In this document: piece by piece, positions 19,803-28,523 of the stretch | Position numbering within the stretch: the stretch's first letter is position 1 | Layout: each line of letters starts with the position of its first letter | DNA from: Pseudomonas flavescens | Lineage (GTDB): Bacteria > Pseudomonadota > Gammaproteobacteria > Pseudomonadales > Pseudomonadaceae | Direction of reading: 5' to 3' | Assembly: GCF_013408425.1 (NCBI RefSeq) | Contig: NZ_JACBYV010000001.1 | Location: 186,001-250,000, forward strand | Length of the DNA: 64,000 nucleotides | Translations under genes and position numbers: made by a program | The notes under the pieces: generated by a model | What the model saw: only the letters and a program-made list of their open reading frames with translations | Told to the model about the DNA's origin: nothing | Database searches by the model: none

Positions 19803-20657
19803 TCAGGCGCGAGCGCGCTCCTTGCTCGCCGGCTCTGCAACGGAGGCGGAGCGGCGTGCATTCATGGGTTCGACCTTGCGCTGCTTCTCGTGCAGGAAAC
19901 TCAGCACCGCATGGCGATAGGCGTTGTAACGCGGATCGTCCGCCAGTGCGATGCGATCACGGGGCCGCGGCAGATCGATGGTGAGGATCTCGCCGATGGT
20001 CGCCGACGGGCCGTTGGTCATCATCACGATGCGATCGGAGAGCAGCACCGCCTCGTCGACGTCGTGGGTGATCATCATCACCGTATTGTGCAACTCGCTC
20101 TGGATACGCATCACCTCGTCCTGCAGATGGGCGCGGGTCAACGCATCGAGTGCGCCGAAGGGTTCATCGAGCAGCAACACCTTGGGTTCCATGGCCAGCG
20201 CGCGGGCGATGCCGACGCGCTGTTTCATGCCACCGGAAATTTCGTTGGGCCGCTTGTGCAGGGCGTGGCCCATGCTTACCAGTTCCAGATGATGCAGCGT
20301 CCAGTCACGGCGCTCGGCCTTGCTCTTGGTGCGCTTGAAGACCTTGTCGACGGCCAGGGCGACGTTTTCCTGCACCGTCAGCCAGGGCAGCAGCGAGTGG
20401 TTCTGGAACACCAGGCTACGATCCGGGCCGGGGCCGCGAACTTCTCTGCCATCCAGAATCACCGCACCGCTGCTGGAGTCGGTCAGGCCGGCGACGATGT
20501 TCAGCACCGTCGACTTGCCGCAACCGGAGTGGCCGATGATGGAGATGTACTCGCCGCGCTCGACGTTGAGGTTGATCTGGTTCAGCACATGGGACGTGAC
20601 GCCGTCACGCTCGAAGTACTTTTCCACGTTTTCGATGCTCAGGTAGTGCTTGCTCAT
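19803..20657 (-). CDS. Nitrate ABC transporter ATP-binding protein
   Basis: 284 aa. Walker A GHSGCGKST at 42-50, signature SGGMKQRVG, Walker B VLLLDEPFGALDALT and the switch His in MITHDVDEA. It belongs to the NrtD/NasD/SsuB-TauB type of importer ATPase. Third gene of a minus-strand operon with the permease (11 bp gap) and the binding protein. It energises nitrate uptake. The start at 20657 has GAGG eleven bases upstream. About 30 basic and Ala-rich residues after the core are a species-variable tail. Confidence 0.93.
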   Translation of the reverse strand: MSKHYLSIENVEKYFERDGVTSHVLNQINLNVERGEYISIIGHSGCGKSTVLNIVAGLTDSSSGAVILDGREVRGPGPDRSLVFQNHSLLPWLTVQENVALAVDKVFKRTKSKAERRDWTLHHLELVSMGHALHKRPNEISGGMKQRVGIARALAMEPKVLLLDEPFGALDALTRAHLQDEVMRIQSELHNTVMMITHDVDEAVLLSDRIVMMTNGPSATIGEILTIDLPRPRDRIALADDPRYNAYRHAVLSFLHEKQRKVEPMNARRSASVAEPASKERARA

Positions 20658-20668
20658 ATCCGTATTCC

Positions 20669-21514
20669 TCAGGCCGATGTGCCGCGGGTGATGCGATTGC
20701 CGACGAACAGCACCAGGCGATCGAGCAGGAAGCCGACCACGCCGACGTAGACCAGGGCGAGAATGATGTCGCTGATGCGCGAGGCGTTCCACGCGTCCCA
20801 GATGAAGAAGCCGATACCCACGCCCCCGATCAGCATCTCTGCAGCGATGATCGCCAGCCAGGACAGCCCCACGCCGATGCGCAGCCCGGAGAAGATGTAG
20901 GGCGCGGCGGCGGGCAACATGATCTTCTGGAAGTACTCCACGCCATTGAGGCGCAGCACCTTGGCGACGTTGCGGTAGTCCTCGGGGATATTGCGGATGC
21001 CCACCGAGGTGTTGATGATGATCGGCCAGATGGCGGTGATGAAAATCACGAACAGGGCCGACGGGTGACTGTCCTTGAAACCGGCCAGCGAAAGCGGCAA
21101 CCAGGCCAGCGGCGGGACGGTACGCAGGATCTGGAACAGCGGATCGAGGCCGCGCATGGCCCAGGTCGACTGGCCGACCAGCACCCCCAGGGCGACGCCG
21201 ACGACCACCGCCAGGGCATAGCCGTAGGCTACGCGCTCGAGGCTGGCGAGCAACTGCCAGGCCATGCCGACGTCGGTGCCGCCATTGTCATAGAACGGAT
21301 TGACGATCAGCTCCCAGGTGTCTTCGATGACTTGGCTGGGCGGCGGCAGCGAAGCATTGGCGCCGCTGCATAGCAATTGCCAGATCAGCAGCAGTGCCGC
21401 GGTGATCACCAGAGGCGGCAGCACCGATTGCATCAGCGTGGTCGACAGCCGTTTCAGCCAGCTTGGAGCGATGACACCAGCCGGCAGGGCCAGCGATTTT
21501 ACGGGCGCATTCAT
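20669..21514 (-). CDS. Nitrate ABC transporter permease
   Basis: 281 aa, about six membrane helices. The cytoplasmic EAA-like loop for ATPase contact reads IRNIPEDYRNVAKVLRLNG. NrtB/NasE type. It lies between the binding protein (15 bp gap) and the ATPase (11 bp gap) in one transcript, so it forms the membrane channel of the nitrate importer. The GGAGAA before the ATG is a good ribosome-binding site. Confidence 0.93.
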   Translation of the reverse strand: MNAPVKSLALPAGVIAPSWLKRLSTTLMQSVLPPLVITAALLLIWQLLCSGANASLPPPSQVIEDTWELIVNPFYDNGGTDVGMAWQLLASLERVAYGYALAVVVGVALGVLVGQSTWAMRGLDPLFQILRTVPPLAWLPLSLAGFKDSHPSALFVIFITAIWPIIINTSVGIRNIPEDYRNVAKVLRLNGVEYFQKIMLPAAAPYIFSGLRIGVGLSWLAIIAAEMLIGGVGIGFFIWDAWNASRISDIILALVYVGVVGFLLDRLVLFVGNRITRGTSA

Positions 21515-21529
21515 GGGGCGGTTCTCCGG

Positions 21530-22861
21530 TTAGGCCTTCAGGGACAGGCTGTCGAGATAGGCTTGCGGGTTCTGCGGGTCGAAGGTCTTGCCGTCGAAGA
21601 AGGTCTCGACGCCGCGCGATTTGGATGGCGGAATCTGCTCGGCAGGCACCGCGAGCTCGGCGGCGGCCTGGCGCCAGATGTCTTCGCGATTGACGGTGTC
21701 GATCAGTGCCTGGCTGTCGAAATCCTTCGGCAGGTAGCCCCAGCGTTTGTTTTCGGTCAGGAACCACAGGTCGTGGCTCTGGAAAGGATAGGAGGCGAAC
21801 TCGCTCCAGAAGCGCATCACGTGCGGGCTGTTTTCCACCACGCGGCCGTTGCCGTAGTCGATGTTGCCTTGCAGGCGTGCCAGCAGATCCTTGGCAGGAG
21901 CGCCGATCCAGCGGCGCTTGGCACAGATCTCGGCGACCTGCTCCTTGTTCTCCGCCGCTTCGCAGAACATCTGCGCTTCCATCACCGCCTTGAGCAGCGC
22001 ACGGGTAGCGTTGGGGTTGGCGTCGACGTAATCGGCGCGCAGCGACAGGGCCTTTTCCGGGTGATTGGCCCACAGTTCGCCAGTGGTGACCGCGCTGTAG
22101 CCGATGCCCTGGTTGATCAGCTGCGCGTTCCAAGGCTCACCGACGCAGAAGGCGTCCATGCTGCCGACCTTCATGTTGGCGACCATTTGCGGTGGCGGGA
22201 TCACCACCGTCGGCAGATCCTTGTTGGGCTCGATGCCGCCGGCTGCCATCCAGTAGCGCAACCACAGGTCGTGGGTGCCGCCGGGAAAGGTCATGGCCGC
22301 GGCGATTTTCTGGCCCTTGGCAAGTTTGGCGGCGACGGCCTGCTTGAAGGCGCTGGCGTCGGTGCCGAGTTTGAGGTCCTGGTATTCCTTGCTGATGGAA
22401 ATGCCCTGACCGTTGAGGTTCAGGCGCGCCAGCACATACATCGGCAATGGGGTGTTGTTGGTGGTGACCTTGCCGGCGGCCATCAGATAGGGCATCGGCG
22501 TGAGGATATGGGCACCATCGATGCCGCCACTGCCGGCGCCAAGCACCAGATTGTCGCGAGTGGTGCCCCACGACGATTGCTTGAGCACTTCCACGCCGGT
22601 CATCCCGTGCTTGGCGAACAGGCCCAGTTCATCGGCCACGAACAGCGGTGCGGCGTCGGTCAGGGCGATGAAGCCGAGCTTGGCCTTGGTGGTCTCCAGA
22701 CCATCGCTGCCGGCAGCCCATACCGCGCTGCTCAGCCCCGCCGGCAGCAGGCTCATCAGCGCACCGCCACCAAGCAGACCCATGGACTGCTTGAGAAAGG
22801 TACGGCGCGGCTGGCTGGTGCTGTCGTCGATGCTCGGCAATGTACGTGGCTTGTCGTCCAT
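21530..22861 (-). CDS. Nitrate ABC transporter substrate-binding protein (Tat-exported)
   Basis: 443 aa NrtA/NasF-type binding protein. The N-terminus carries a twin-arginine signal (PRRTFLK, R19-R20) followed by a hydrophobic stretch and AWA-like cleavage region (SSAVWAAG). The mature part starts KLGFIALTDAAPLFVADELG, typical of nitrate-binding members. First gene of the transporter operon, preceded by a regulated leader and a sigma-54 promoter. The start at 22861 has GGGGAA nearby; the frame continuing to 22984 runs through the leader terminator and is not coding. Confidence 0.93.
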   Translation of the reverse strand: MDDKPRTLPSIDDSTSQPRRTFLKQSMGLLGGGALMSLLPAGLSSAVWAAGSDGLETTKAKLGFIALTDAAPLFVADELGLFAKHGMTGVEVLKQSSWGTTRDNLVLGAGSGGIDGAHILTPMPYLMAAGKVTTNNTPLPMYVLARLNLNGQGISISKEYQDLKLGTDASAFKQAVAAKLAKGQKIAAAMTFPGGTHDLWLRYWMAAGGIEPNKDLPTVVIPPPQMVANMKVGSMDAFCVGEPWNAQLINQGIGYSAVTTGELWANHPEKALSLRADYVDANPNATRALLKAVMEAQMFCEAAENKEQVAEICAKRRWIGAPAKDLLARLQGNIDYGNGRVVENSPHVMRFWSEFASYPFQSHDLWFLTENKRWGYLPKDFDSQALIDTVNREDIWRQAAAELAVPAEQIPPSKSRGVETFFDGKTFDPQNPQAYLDSLSLKA

Positions 22862-22886
22862 ATCGTTTTCCCCAAAAGGCACGCAT

Positions 22887-22949
22887 AAAAAAACGGCGTC
22901 ACTCTCATGGCAGCGCTCGGGCTGCAACGAGGGTGGACGCCGTTGTCCA
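22887..22949 (-). promoter_or_regulatory. Nitrate-responsive leader: ANTAR hexaloop hairpin overlapping an intrinsic terminator (transporter operon)
   Basis: On the minus strand the leader of the binding-protein gene contains TGGAC-[AACGGC]-GTCCA (22949-22934): a 5-bp stem with a six-base loop with A at position 1 and G at position 4, the signature bound by ANTAR proteins. Its 3' half shares bases with the 5' arm (22943-22936) of a terminator whose 3' arm is 22900-22893 (ACGGCGTC/GACGCCGT) followed by seven T. The two structures exclude each other, as expected for antitermination by the NIT-ANTAR protein encoded next door. A first hexaloop hairpin is not clear here; a GGCAG/CTGCC hairpin lies nearer the 5' end. 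Confidence 0.8.
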
Positions 22950-22997
22950 GAATTCGGATTGTGGAGGGGCAGTGCCTGCCTCACTCATGATGGACTT

Positions 22998-23014
22998 AGC
23001 AGGTTGCATGCCAG
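22998..23014 (-). promoter_or_regulatory. Sigma-54 promoter of the nitrate transporter operon
   Basis: Minus strand CTGGCATG-CAAC-CTGCT: the -24 GG (23012-23011) and -12 GC (23000-22999) are separated by exactly 10 bases, close to the consensus TGGCACG-N4-TTGCW. A transcript starting near 22987 would have a leader of about 125 bases containing the terminator element. NtrC binding sites were not clearly found upstream. Confidence 0.75.
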
Positions 23015-23536
23015 ACATCCTGTCGCCTGATTCGACGGCGAGGCGATCGCCGCCGTGCAGCATACATCGATGCGTTAACTGCTTGAGAAGGAAGGCTTTT
23101 CGAAGCGCGTCCGACACGCGTCGACCATCCGCGAGCCAAGCGGGCGACATTTGCCGCCGCACAGCAGCAGGGCGCGATGTCCCTTCAGTGCGCGCAGCAG
23201 GTGCATGGCGAGTTCGTTTTTGGGCATCGGGAGAATGCGGTCGAGCGAGGCGATACTGAGGGTGGAGTTCGAACTGGGTGCTGGCGGTTCAGCGAAAACT
23301 GCTTTCACGGGCGGGAATCGCTGCGCTATCTCCGTGTATCAAAAAACGCTTGTTTCGATGGGTCGACATCAAAAGCAGACATTGTTGCCTTACCTGTGGG
23401 AACGGGCGTCCCCGCCCGCTCCCACAGAGACTGCACCGATGATCGCTGCAGCCATTGCACATGGCTGCAGCGTCGAAAGATCGTGAATAGATTCGAGCAG
23501 GGATGGCGAGCGATGCCTGGCAGGCAAGCGCTCCAC
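23015..23536. other. Intergenic region between nasR and the transporter promoter
   Basis: About 520 bp without a convincing gene. It should hold enhancer sites for the sigma-54 promoter, and it contains one REP-like palindrome (23394-23427). A 77-codon minus-strand frame (23075-23308) has no good ribosome-binding site or family resemblance. Confidence 0.6.
23394..23427. repeat. REP-like palindrome
   Basis: Inverted repeat CTGTGGGAACGGGCG / CGCCCGCTCCCACAG (one mismatch) with a 4-base centre, 110 bp downstream of the nasR stop on the minus strand. It matches the GTGGGAGCGGGC type of repetitive extragenic palindrome common in Pseudomonas. Confidence 0.75.
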
Positions 23537-24844
23537 TCAGCCGCGCTTGCCCTTGTCTGCGCGCGGATTTTCCTGGGCCTTGCGGGCGGCGAAGGCGAGC
23601 AGGCTCTGGGCCACGTCGACCAGCCGCATGCTGCGTTCCATGGCGGATTGGCGCAGGCGTGCGTAGGCATCTTCTTCACTGAGCCGGTAATCGTTCATCA
23701 GCAGCTTCTTGGCTCGCTCGATCAGCTTGCGTTCGTTGAGGGTCTCGCGGGTTTCCTTGAGCTCGTCGCTGACCCGCTGCAGACGCTGGTTCTGCTCGTG
23801 CAGCAGGTCGAGCACCGAGCGCGCCAGGTGGTTGCCCACCGAATCCTGAGGCGCACTGTCCAGCGTGCTGCTGTGCACGCTGAACAGCAGCGCCTGATCG
23901 CTGCCGACATCCATCTGCGCCAGGCGCTTGAGCAGCGTGCGATGGTTGTCCAGGTCTGCATGGGCCTCGGCGATACTGCTACGGCAATGCTCCAGCAGGC
24001 GATTGGCGAGGTGGTTTTCCACCTCCTTCATGGCATCGATGCGCCGGGTATTGAGTTCGAACCACAGCTCACAGAGGCTTGGATCCACGGTGGCATTGGC
24101 CGAGGTACGCTTGGCGATGCCGCGCAGGCTGATCACCTGAGCGACGGTGTCGCCACCGTGAATCTGCTGCCAGAGCGCCACTGCTTCGTTATCGGCGAAC
24201 TCGCCGAACACATCGAAGCAGCGCTCCTGGCCGTCTTCGAGATGCTGCAGGCGCTCCTGCAACTCGGCATCGAAATGCCCGCGCGAGAAGCCTTCCACGC
24301 CGGCAGCGCGCTCCTGGCCGGCCAGCTCCTTGCCCTGCATGAAGTTGAACATGGCCACCAGCAGCCGGGTGATGCCTGGATCGACAGCGGTATCGGCGGC
24401 TTCGAAGACCACGGCCAGCAAGCCGCCGATCAGCCGTGTGAAGGCCTGGGTGGCCAGGCGTGGCGTGGGCTCCAGTTCACGGATACGACGCCGCAATCCG
24501 GGCAGTTCGTCCAGGCCATGCAATACATAGGCGATGCGGTTGAACAGACGGGCACGGTCCGCGGCATTGGCCTGGGCGGTATCCATGGCCATGAAGCATT
24601 CGTGTACCTGGCGCTCTACGGCGGCTGATTCGGCACTGTGTGCATCAAGTTGGTGCAGGTAATGGCTCGACTGGTTGCCGAGATAGATGTTGGAGTAGCC
24701 CCGTTCCTTCTGCAGGTGGTGCACCAACTGGCTGATATGGGTCACCAGTTGGCAGGTGAAGGACAGGCTTTCCAGGCCCTGCAGCTCGCAACGGCGGGCG
24801 GCGAGCATGAAACGCAGGGCGGCAGGCATGGTGGTGTCAGGCAT
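23537..24844 (-). CDS. nasR: Nitrate-responsive transcription antiterminator (NIT + ANTAR)
   Basis: 435 aa. A long all-helical NIT (nitrate/nitrite-sensing) domain covers about 45-290; it includes HHLQKERGYSNIYLGN, typical of the family. A linker helix leads to a C-terminal ANTAR RNA-binding domain (about 365-425: NERKLIERAKKLLMNDYRLS then EEDAYARLRQSAMERSMRL). This is the NasR architecture of Klebsiella, which binds leader RNA hairpins when nitrate or nitrite is present and prevents termination. Two matching leaders lie in this window, upstream of the transporter and reductase operons. The start at 24844 is the first of two nearby ATGs; neither has a strong ribosome-binding site. Confidence 0.93.
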   Translation of the reverse strand: MPDTTMPAALRFMLAARRCELQGLESLSFTCQLVTHISQLVHHLQKERGYSNIYLGNQSSHYLHQLDAHSAESAAVERQVHECFMAMDTAQANAADRARLFNRIAYVLHGLDELPGLRRRIRELEPTPRLATQAFTRLIGGLLAVVFEAADTAVDPGITRLLVAMFNFMQGKELAGQERAAGVEGFSRGHFDAELQERLQHLEDGQERCFDVFGEFADNEAVALWQQIHGGDTVAQVISLRGIAKRTSANATVDPSLCELWFELNTRRIDAMKEVENHLANRLLEHCRSSIAEAHADLDNHRTLLKRLAQMDVGSDQALLFSVHSSTLDSAPQDSVGNHLARSVLDLLHEQNQRLQRVSDELKETRETLNERKLIERAKKLLMNDYRLSEEDAYARLRQSAMERSMRLVDVAQSLLAFAARKAQENPRADKGKRG

Positions 24845-24890
24845 GAGGGCAGTCTTTCAGGCAGTACGGTTGAACTAAAACAGTGCAAAT

Positions 24891-24919
24891 AGCAGTCCAG
24901 TTGCCTTTGCCGGACTGCT
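24891..24919. terminator. Hairpin between cobA and nasR
   Basis: AGCAGTCC - 13 bases - GGACTGCT, just past the cobA stop on the minus strand. The longer T-run is on the plus-strand side, so leftward termination is uncertain. It may partly isolate nasR from the reductase operon. Confidence 0.4.
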
Positions 24920-24925
24920 TTTGGC

Positions 24926-25672
24926 TCAGGCGCTGCGCATCTCCAGTTCTCTGGCGGCGTCCATGGCGGCGCCGACCACGTCGCCAATCACCAGAATGGC
25001 CGGGCTTTTCAGCCTGAACGCCAAGGCGGCGTCGGCCATCTCCAGCAGGGTGCTGCGGCATTCGCGTTGATCCGGCAGCGAGGCGTTCTCGATCATCGCC
25101 ACGGCGGTATGCGCCGCCATGCCTGCCTCGAGCAGATGCTGGCGGGTATCGGCCAGGGTGGCGATGCCCATGTACACCACCAGCGTCGTGCCGCTGTCGG
25201 CCAGCGCCTGCCAGTTGGGCGAGCTGCCATCCTGAGTGTGTGCGGTCACCAGGGTGACGCCGCGGGCGACACCGCGCAGCGTCAGGGAGATACCGCAGCG
25301 GGTCGCCGCGGCCAGGCCGGCGGTGATGCCGTTGACGATCTCGCAGTGCACGCCGCGGGCGGCCAGCCAGTCGGCCTCTTCGCCACCACGACCGAAGATG
25401 CACGGGTCACCCCCCTTGAGGCGTGCGACCACCTTGCCCTGGCGGGCATAGCGCAGCATCAGGCGATGGATGAAGGCCTGGGGCGTTGAGCGGCAGCCTC
25501 CGCGCTTGCCCACGCGGATCACCCGGGCACCGGGGCAGTGCTCCAGCACCTGCGGGTTGACCAGGTCATCGATCAGCACCACGTCGGCCAGGCCGAGGGC
25601 ACGCACCGCCTTGAGGGTGAGCAGTTCCGGGTCGCCTGGGCCGGCGCCGATCAGCCAAACGCTTGGGTTCAT
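24926..25672 (-). CDS. cobA: Uroporphyrinogen-III C-methyltransferase (siroheme synthesis)
   Basis: 248 aa SUMT. The SAM-binding start VWLIGAGPGDPELLTLKA, the GGDPCIFGRGGEE motif and the GITAGLAAATRCGI loop are all visible. It methylates uroporphyrinogen III twice to precorrin-2, precursor of siroheme. Placed downstream of nitrate reductase in the same direction, it would supply the cofactor of a siroheme nitrite reductase, which itself is not in this window. The start at 25672 has AAGGA; the frame continuing to 25714 enters an intergenic repeat. Confidence 0.95.
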   Translation of the reverse strand: MNPSVWLIGAGPGDPELLTLKAVRALGLADVVLIDDLVNPQVLEHCPGARVIRVGKRGGCRSTPQAFIHRLMLRYARQGKVVARLKGGDPCIFGRGGEEADWLAARGVHCEIVNGITAGLAAATRCGISLTLRGVARGVTLVTAHTQDGSSPNWQALADSGTTLVVYMGIATLADTRQHLLEAGMAAHTAVAMIENASLPDQRECRSTLLEMADAALAFRLKSPAILVIGDVVGAAMDAARELEMRSA

Positions 25673-25690
25673 CACGGTAATCCTTCTCTG

Positions 25691-25752
25691 TAGGGGCTGT
25701 TGACGTTTCCGCACGGCAACGCGGCTCGCGCTGAAACGTCAACAGACCCTAG
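25691..25752. repeat. Terminal-inverted-repeat element between nasA and cobA
   Basis: Left arm TAGGGGCTGTTGACGTTTC and right arm GAAACGTCAACAGACCCTA match at 18 of 19 positions across about 24 bases of centre. A related left arm recurs at 34026. It looks like a small dispersed palindromic element placed between two genes of an operon. Confidence 0.7.
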
Positions 25753-25769
25753 GTTCAACCCAGTCTTCG

Positions 25770-28523
25770 CTAGGCTTCGATGGTCTGTAGCGCCAGCAGA
25801 CGCTTGATTTCAGGTACGCAGGAGCCGCACTGGGTGCCGCAGCCGAGATTCTGTTTGAGCGCGATCAGGTCGCAGCCGCGCTCGATGCCCTCGCGCACTG
25901 CCGCCTCGCTGACGTTCATGCAGGTGCACAGGGTCTTGCCGGTCTGCGGGCGAGTCTGGCCGGGCGGGCTCTGCATTGGCGCCAGCAGCCAGCGGCGCAG
26001 CCCCAGGCCGCTGTCGTCATCGAGCGAGGTCTGATTTTGCCAGAGGTCGCGCAGCCAGCCACGAGCCAGGGTTTCACCGCTCAGGGAGAAGCCTGTCAGG
26101 CGACCGCCGTCGATACGCACGCGCTTGTGAATGGGCTGGCGGCCAGGGTCGCCACGAGGGTCGTCGTAGCGGATCACCGGTCCTTCGGCCAGGCCCAGTT
26201 GTTCCTGAAGCAGCTCGAGCAGCCCGGCATCGGGCGCATGATGGTGGGCGACGCGCATCACCAGTGCCGAGGTCTCGCGGCCGGCCAGGCCGAAGCTGGC
26301 GTAGGCGAAGGTTTCGCACAGCGGGCGCAGGGCTTGCAGGCGTTGCTGAACATCACCTTCGATCAGCGCGTGGAAGCTCCAGGGCAGGTCGATGGGCTGC
26401 ACGTCGATGCCGGCGTGTTTCAGCTCCGGCTGCTTCGATAGCGGATCGAACGCCGGCAGGGTCAGGACATTGACGCCCAGGCCCTTGAGAAAGCGATCTC
26501 CCCAGTGCATGGGCAGGAACGCCTGGCCCTGTTGCAGACTGGCGTCGGTCTGTACGCGCACCACCAGTGTGCCGCGGCGGCTGCGCACTTCGACCAGTTG
26601 GCCGTTCTGCAGGTGCCGTTGCGCCATGTCGTGCGGGTGCAGATCGAGCAACGGTTCCTCGACATGGGCGAATAGCCGTGCCGCGGTGCCGGTACGGCTC
26701 ATGCCATGCCACTGATCGCGCAGGCGCCCGGTGTTGAGCGTCAGCGGGTAGTGCCTGTCGCGTTGCTCTTTGGCCGGCTGGTAGGCCTCGGCGATGAAAC
26801 GTGCGCGGCCGTTGGCGCTCGGAAAACGGCCGTCGCCATAGAGGCGCGGCGTGCCGCTCTGCGCACCTTCGGGAAAGGGCCATTGCTGCGGGCCACGTGC
26901 TTCCAGCAGCGCGTAGTCGAGGCCGCAGAGATCCAGATCTCGACCGCGTGTCAGGACCTTGTATTCCTCGAACAGCTGCTCGCACTTCTCGAAGGCGAAA
27001 TGCCCGGACGGCACGCCCGGCAGGCGGGTTTCCAGGCGCCTGGCGAAGTCGCAGGTGATCGACCAGTCGGCCCGCGCCTCACCAGGTGCCGGTACGGCAC
27101 GGCGCACGCGACTGACGCGGCGCTCGGAGTTGGTCACCGTGCCCTCCTTCTCGCCCCAGCTGGCGGCCGGCAACAGCAGGTCGGCGTAGCGGCAGGTTTC
27201 GGTGGTGAAGAAAGCCTCCTGCACGACCACGAAAGGGCAGTCGCTCAGGGCCTTGTGAATGCTGTGCTGGTCCGGCATGGACTGGGCCGGGTTGGTGCAG
27301 GCGATCCACAGCGCCTTGATCTTGCCGCTGCCCACTGCCTCGAACAGCTCGATGGCGCTGAGGCCAGGGGTTTCCGGCAGAGCGTCGACGCCCCAGTAAG
27401 CGGCCACTTCGGCGCGGTGTTCCGGGTTGGCGGCTTCACGGTGACCGGGCAGCAGATTGGACAGGCTACCGGTTTCCCGACCGCCCATGGCATTGGGCTG
27501 GCCGGTAAGGGAAAAGGGCCCGCTGCCGATCTTGCCGATCTGCCCGGTGGCCAGGTGCAGGTTGATGATCGCGGCGTTCTTTGCGGTGCCGGCGGTGGAC
27601 TGATTGACGCCCATGCACCACAGCGACAGAAAACGCGGCGAGCTGCCGATCCAGTCCGCACAGCGGCGCAAATCCGCTTCGCTGATTGCGCAGAGCTGGG
27701 CGACGCGCGCAGGCTCGTAGTCGGCGACCAACGCGTGTAGCGCCTCGAAGCCTTCGGTGTGCGCCTCGATGAAAGCGTGGTCGATACGCCCCTGTTCCAG
27801 CAGCAGGTGCAGCACGCCGTGCAGGAGCGCCACATCGCTGCCGGGCGCGATGGCCAGGTGCAGGTCGGCGAGGTCGCAGGTGTCGGTGCGCCGCGGGTCG
27901 ACGACGATCACCTTCATCTGCGGGTTTGCTGCCTTGGCCGCCTCCAGACGGCGAAACAGGATCGGGTGGGCATAGGCCATGTTGCTGCCGATGATCAGTA
28001 GCGTGTCGGCCTGCTCGATGTCTTCGTACGAGCAGGGCGGCGCATCGGCACCCAGGCTGCGCTTGTAGCCGACCACGGCCGACGACATGCACAGGCGTGA
28101 ATTGCTGTCGATATTGTTGGTGCCGACCAGCGCGCGGGCCAGCTTGTTGAAGGCGTAGTAGTCCTCGGTCAGCAACTGCCCGGAGATATAGAACGCGACG
28201 CTGTCCGGGCCGTGCTGGCGAATCGTTTCGGCGAACACATCGGCAGCATGATCGAGGGCGCTGTCCCAGTCGGTACGAACACGACCCAGCCCTTTGCCGA
28301 GGCGCAGTTCGGGGTACAGGGCGCGGGCGGCGAGATCGCCGGTCAGGTGCAGCGATGCGCCCTTGCTGCACAGCTTGCCGAAGTTCGCCGGGTGCGCGGG
28401 ATCGCCGCTGACGCCAAGAATGCGCTTGCCGTCGTGCTCGATCAGCACGCCGCAGCCGACGCCGCAATAACAGCAGGTCGACGCGCTGGTGCGTGTCACG
28501 CCGCTGAGTTCCTGAACACCCAT
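25770..28523 (-). CDS. nasA: Assimilatory nitrate reductase catalytic subunit
   Basis: 917 aa molybdopterin oxidoreductase. The N-terminal [4Fe-4S] site reads CCYCGVGCGV (C17/C18, C20, C24). The large bis-MGD-binding core contains SRLCMSSAV and NAMGGRETG. The molydopterin-dinucleotide domain is C-terminal, and a BFD-like [2Fe-2S] domain (about 865-915) has CTCMN and CGTQCGSC. No Tat signal, so cytoplasmic. It reduces nitrate to nitrite with electrons from the FAD subunit encoded just upstream, whose stop overlaps this start by one base (TGATG). Last-but-one gene of a sigma-54-driven operon that continues into cobA. Confidence 0.95.
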   Translation of the reverse strand: MGVQELSGVTRTSASTCCYCGVGCGVLIEHDGKRILGVSGDPAHPANFGKLCSKGASLHLTGDLAARALYPELRLGKGLGRVRTDWDSALDHAADVFAETIRQHGPDSVAFYISGQLLTEDYYAFNKLARALVGTNNIDSNSRLCMSSAVVGYKRSLGADAPPCSYEDIEQADTLLIIGSNMAYAHPILFRRLEAAKAANPQMKVIVVDPRRTDTCDLADLHLAIAPGSDVALLHGVLHLLLEQGRIDHAFIEAHTEGFEALHALVADYEPARVAQLCAISEADLRRCADWIGSSPRFLSLWCMGVNQSTAGTAKNAAIINLHLATGQIGKIGSGPFSLTGQPNAMGGRETGSLSNLLPGHREAANPEHRAEVAAYWGVDALPETPGLSAIELFEAVGSGKIKALWIACTNPAQSMPDQHSIHKALSDCPFVVVQEAFFTTETCRYADLLLPAASWGEKEGTVTNSERRVSRVRRAVPAPGEARADWSITCDFARRLETRLPGVPSGHFAFEKCEQLFEEYKVLTRGRDLDLCGLDYALLEARGPQQWPFPEGAQSGTPRLYGDGRFPSANGRARFIAEAYQPAKEQRDRHYPLTLNTGRLRDQWHGMSRTGTAARLFAHVEEPLLDLHPHDMAQRHLQNGQLVEVRSRRGTLVVRVQTDASLQQGQAFLPMHWGDRFLKGLGVNVLTLPAFDPLSKQPELKHAGIDVQPIDLPWSFHALIEGDVQQRLQALRPLCETFAYASFGLAGRETSALVMRVAHHHAPDAGLLELLQEQLGLAEGPVIRYDDPRGDPGRQPIHKRVRIDGGRLTGFSLSGETLARGWLRDLWQNQTSLDDDSGLGLRRWLLAPMQSPPGQTRPQTGKTLCTCMNVSEAAVREGIERGCDLIALKQNLGCGTQCGSCVPEIKRLLALQTIEA

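Noticed and set aside
23075..23308. 77-codon minus-strand frame between nasR and the transporter promoter
   Set aside because: No ribosome site or family similarity, and it lies where enhancer sites are expected.
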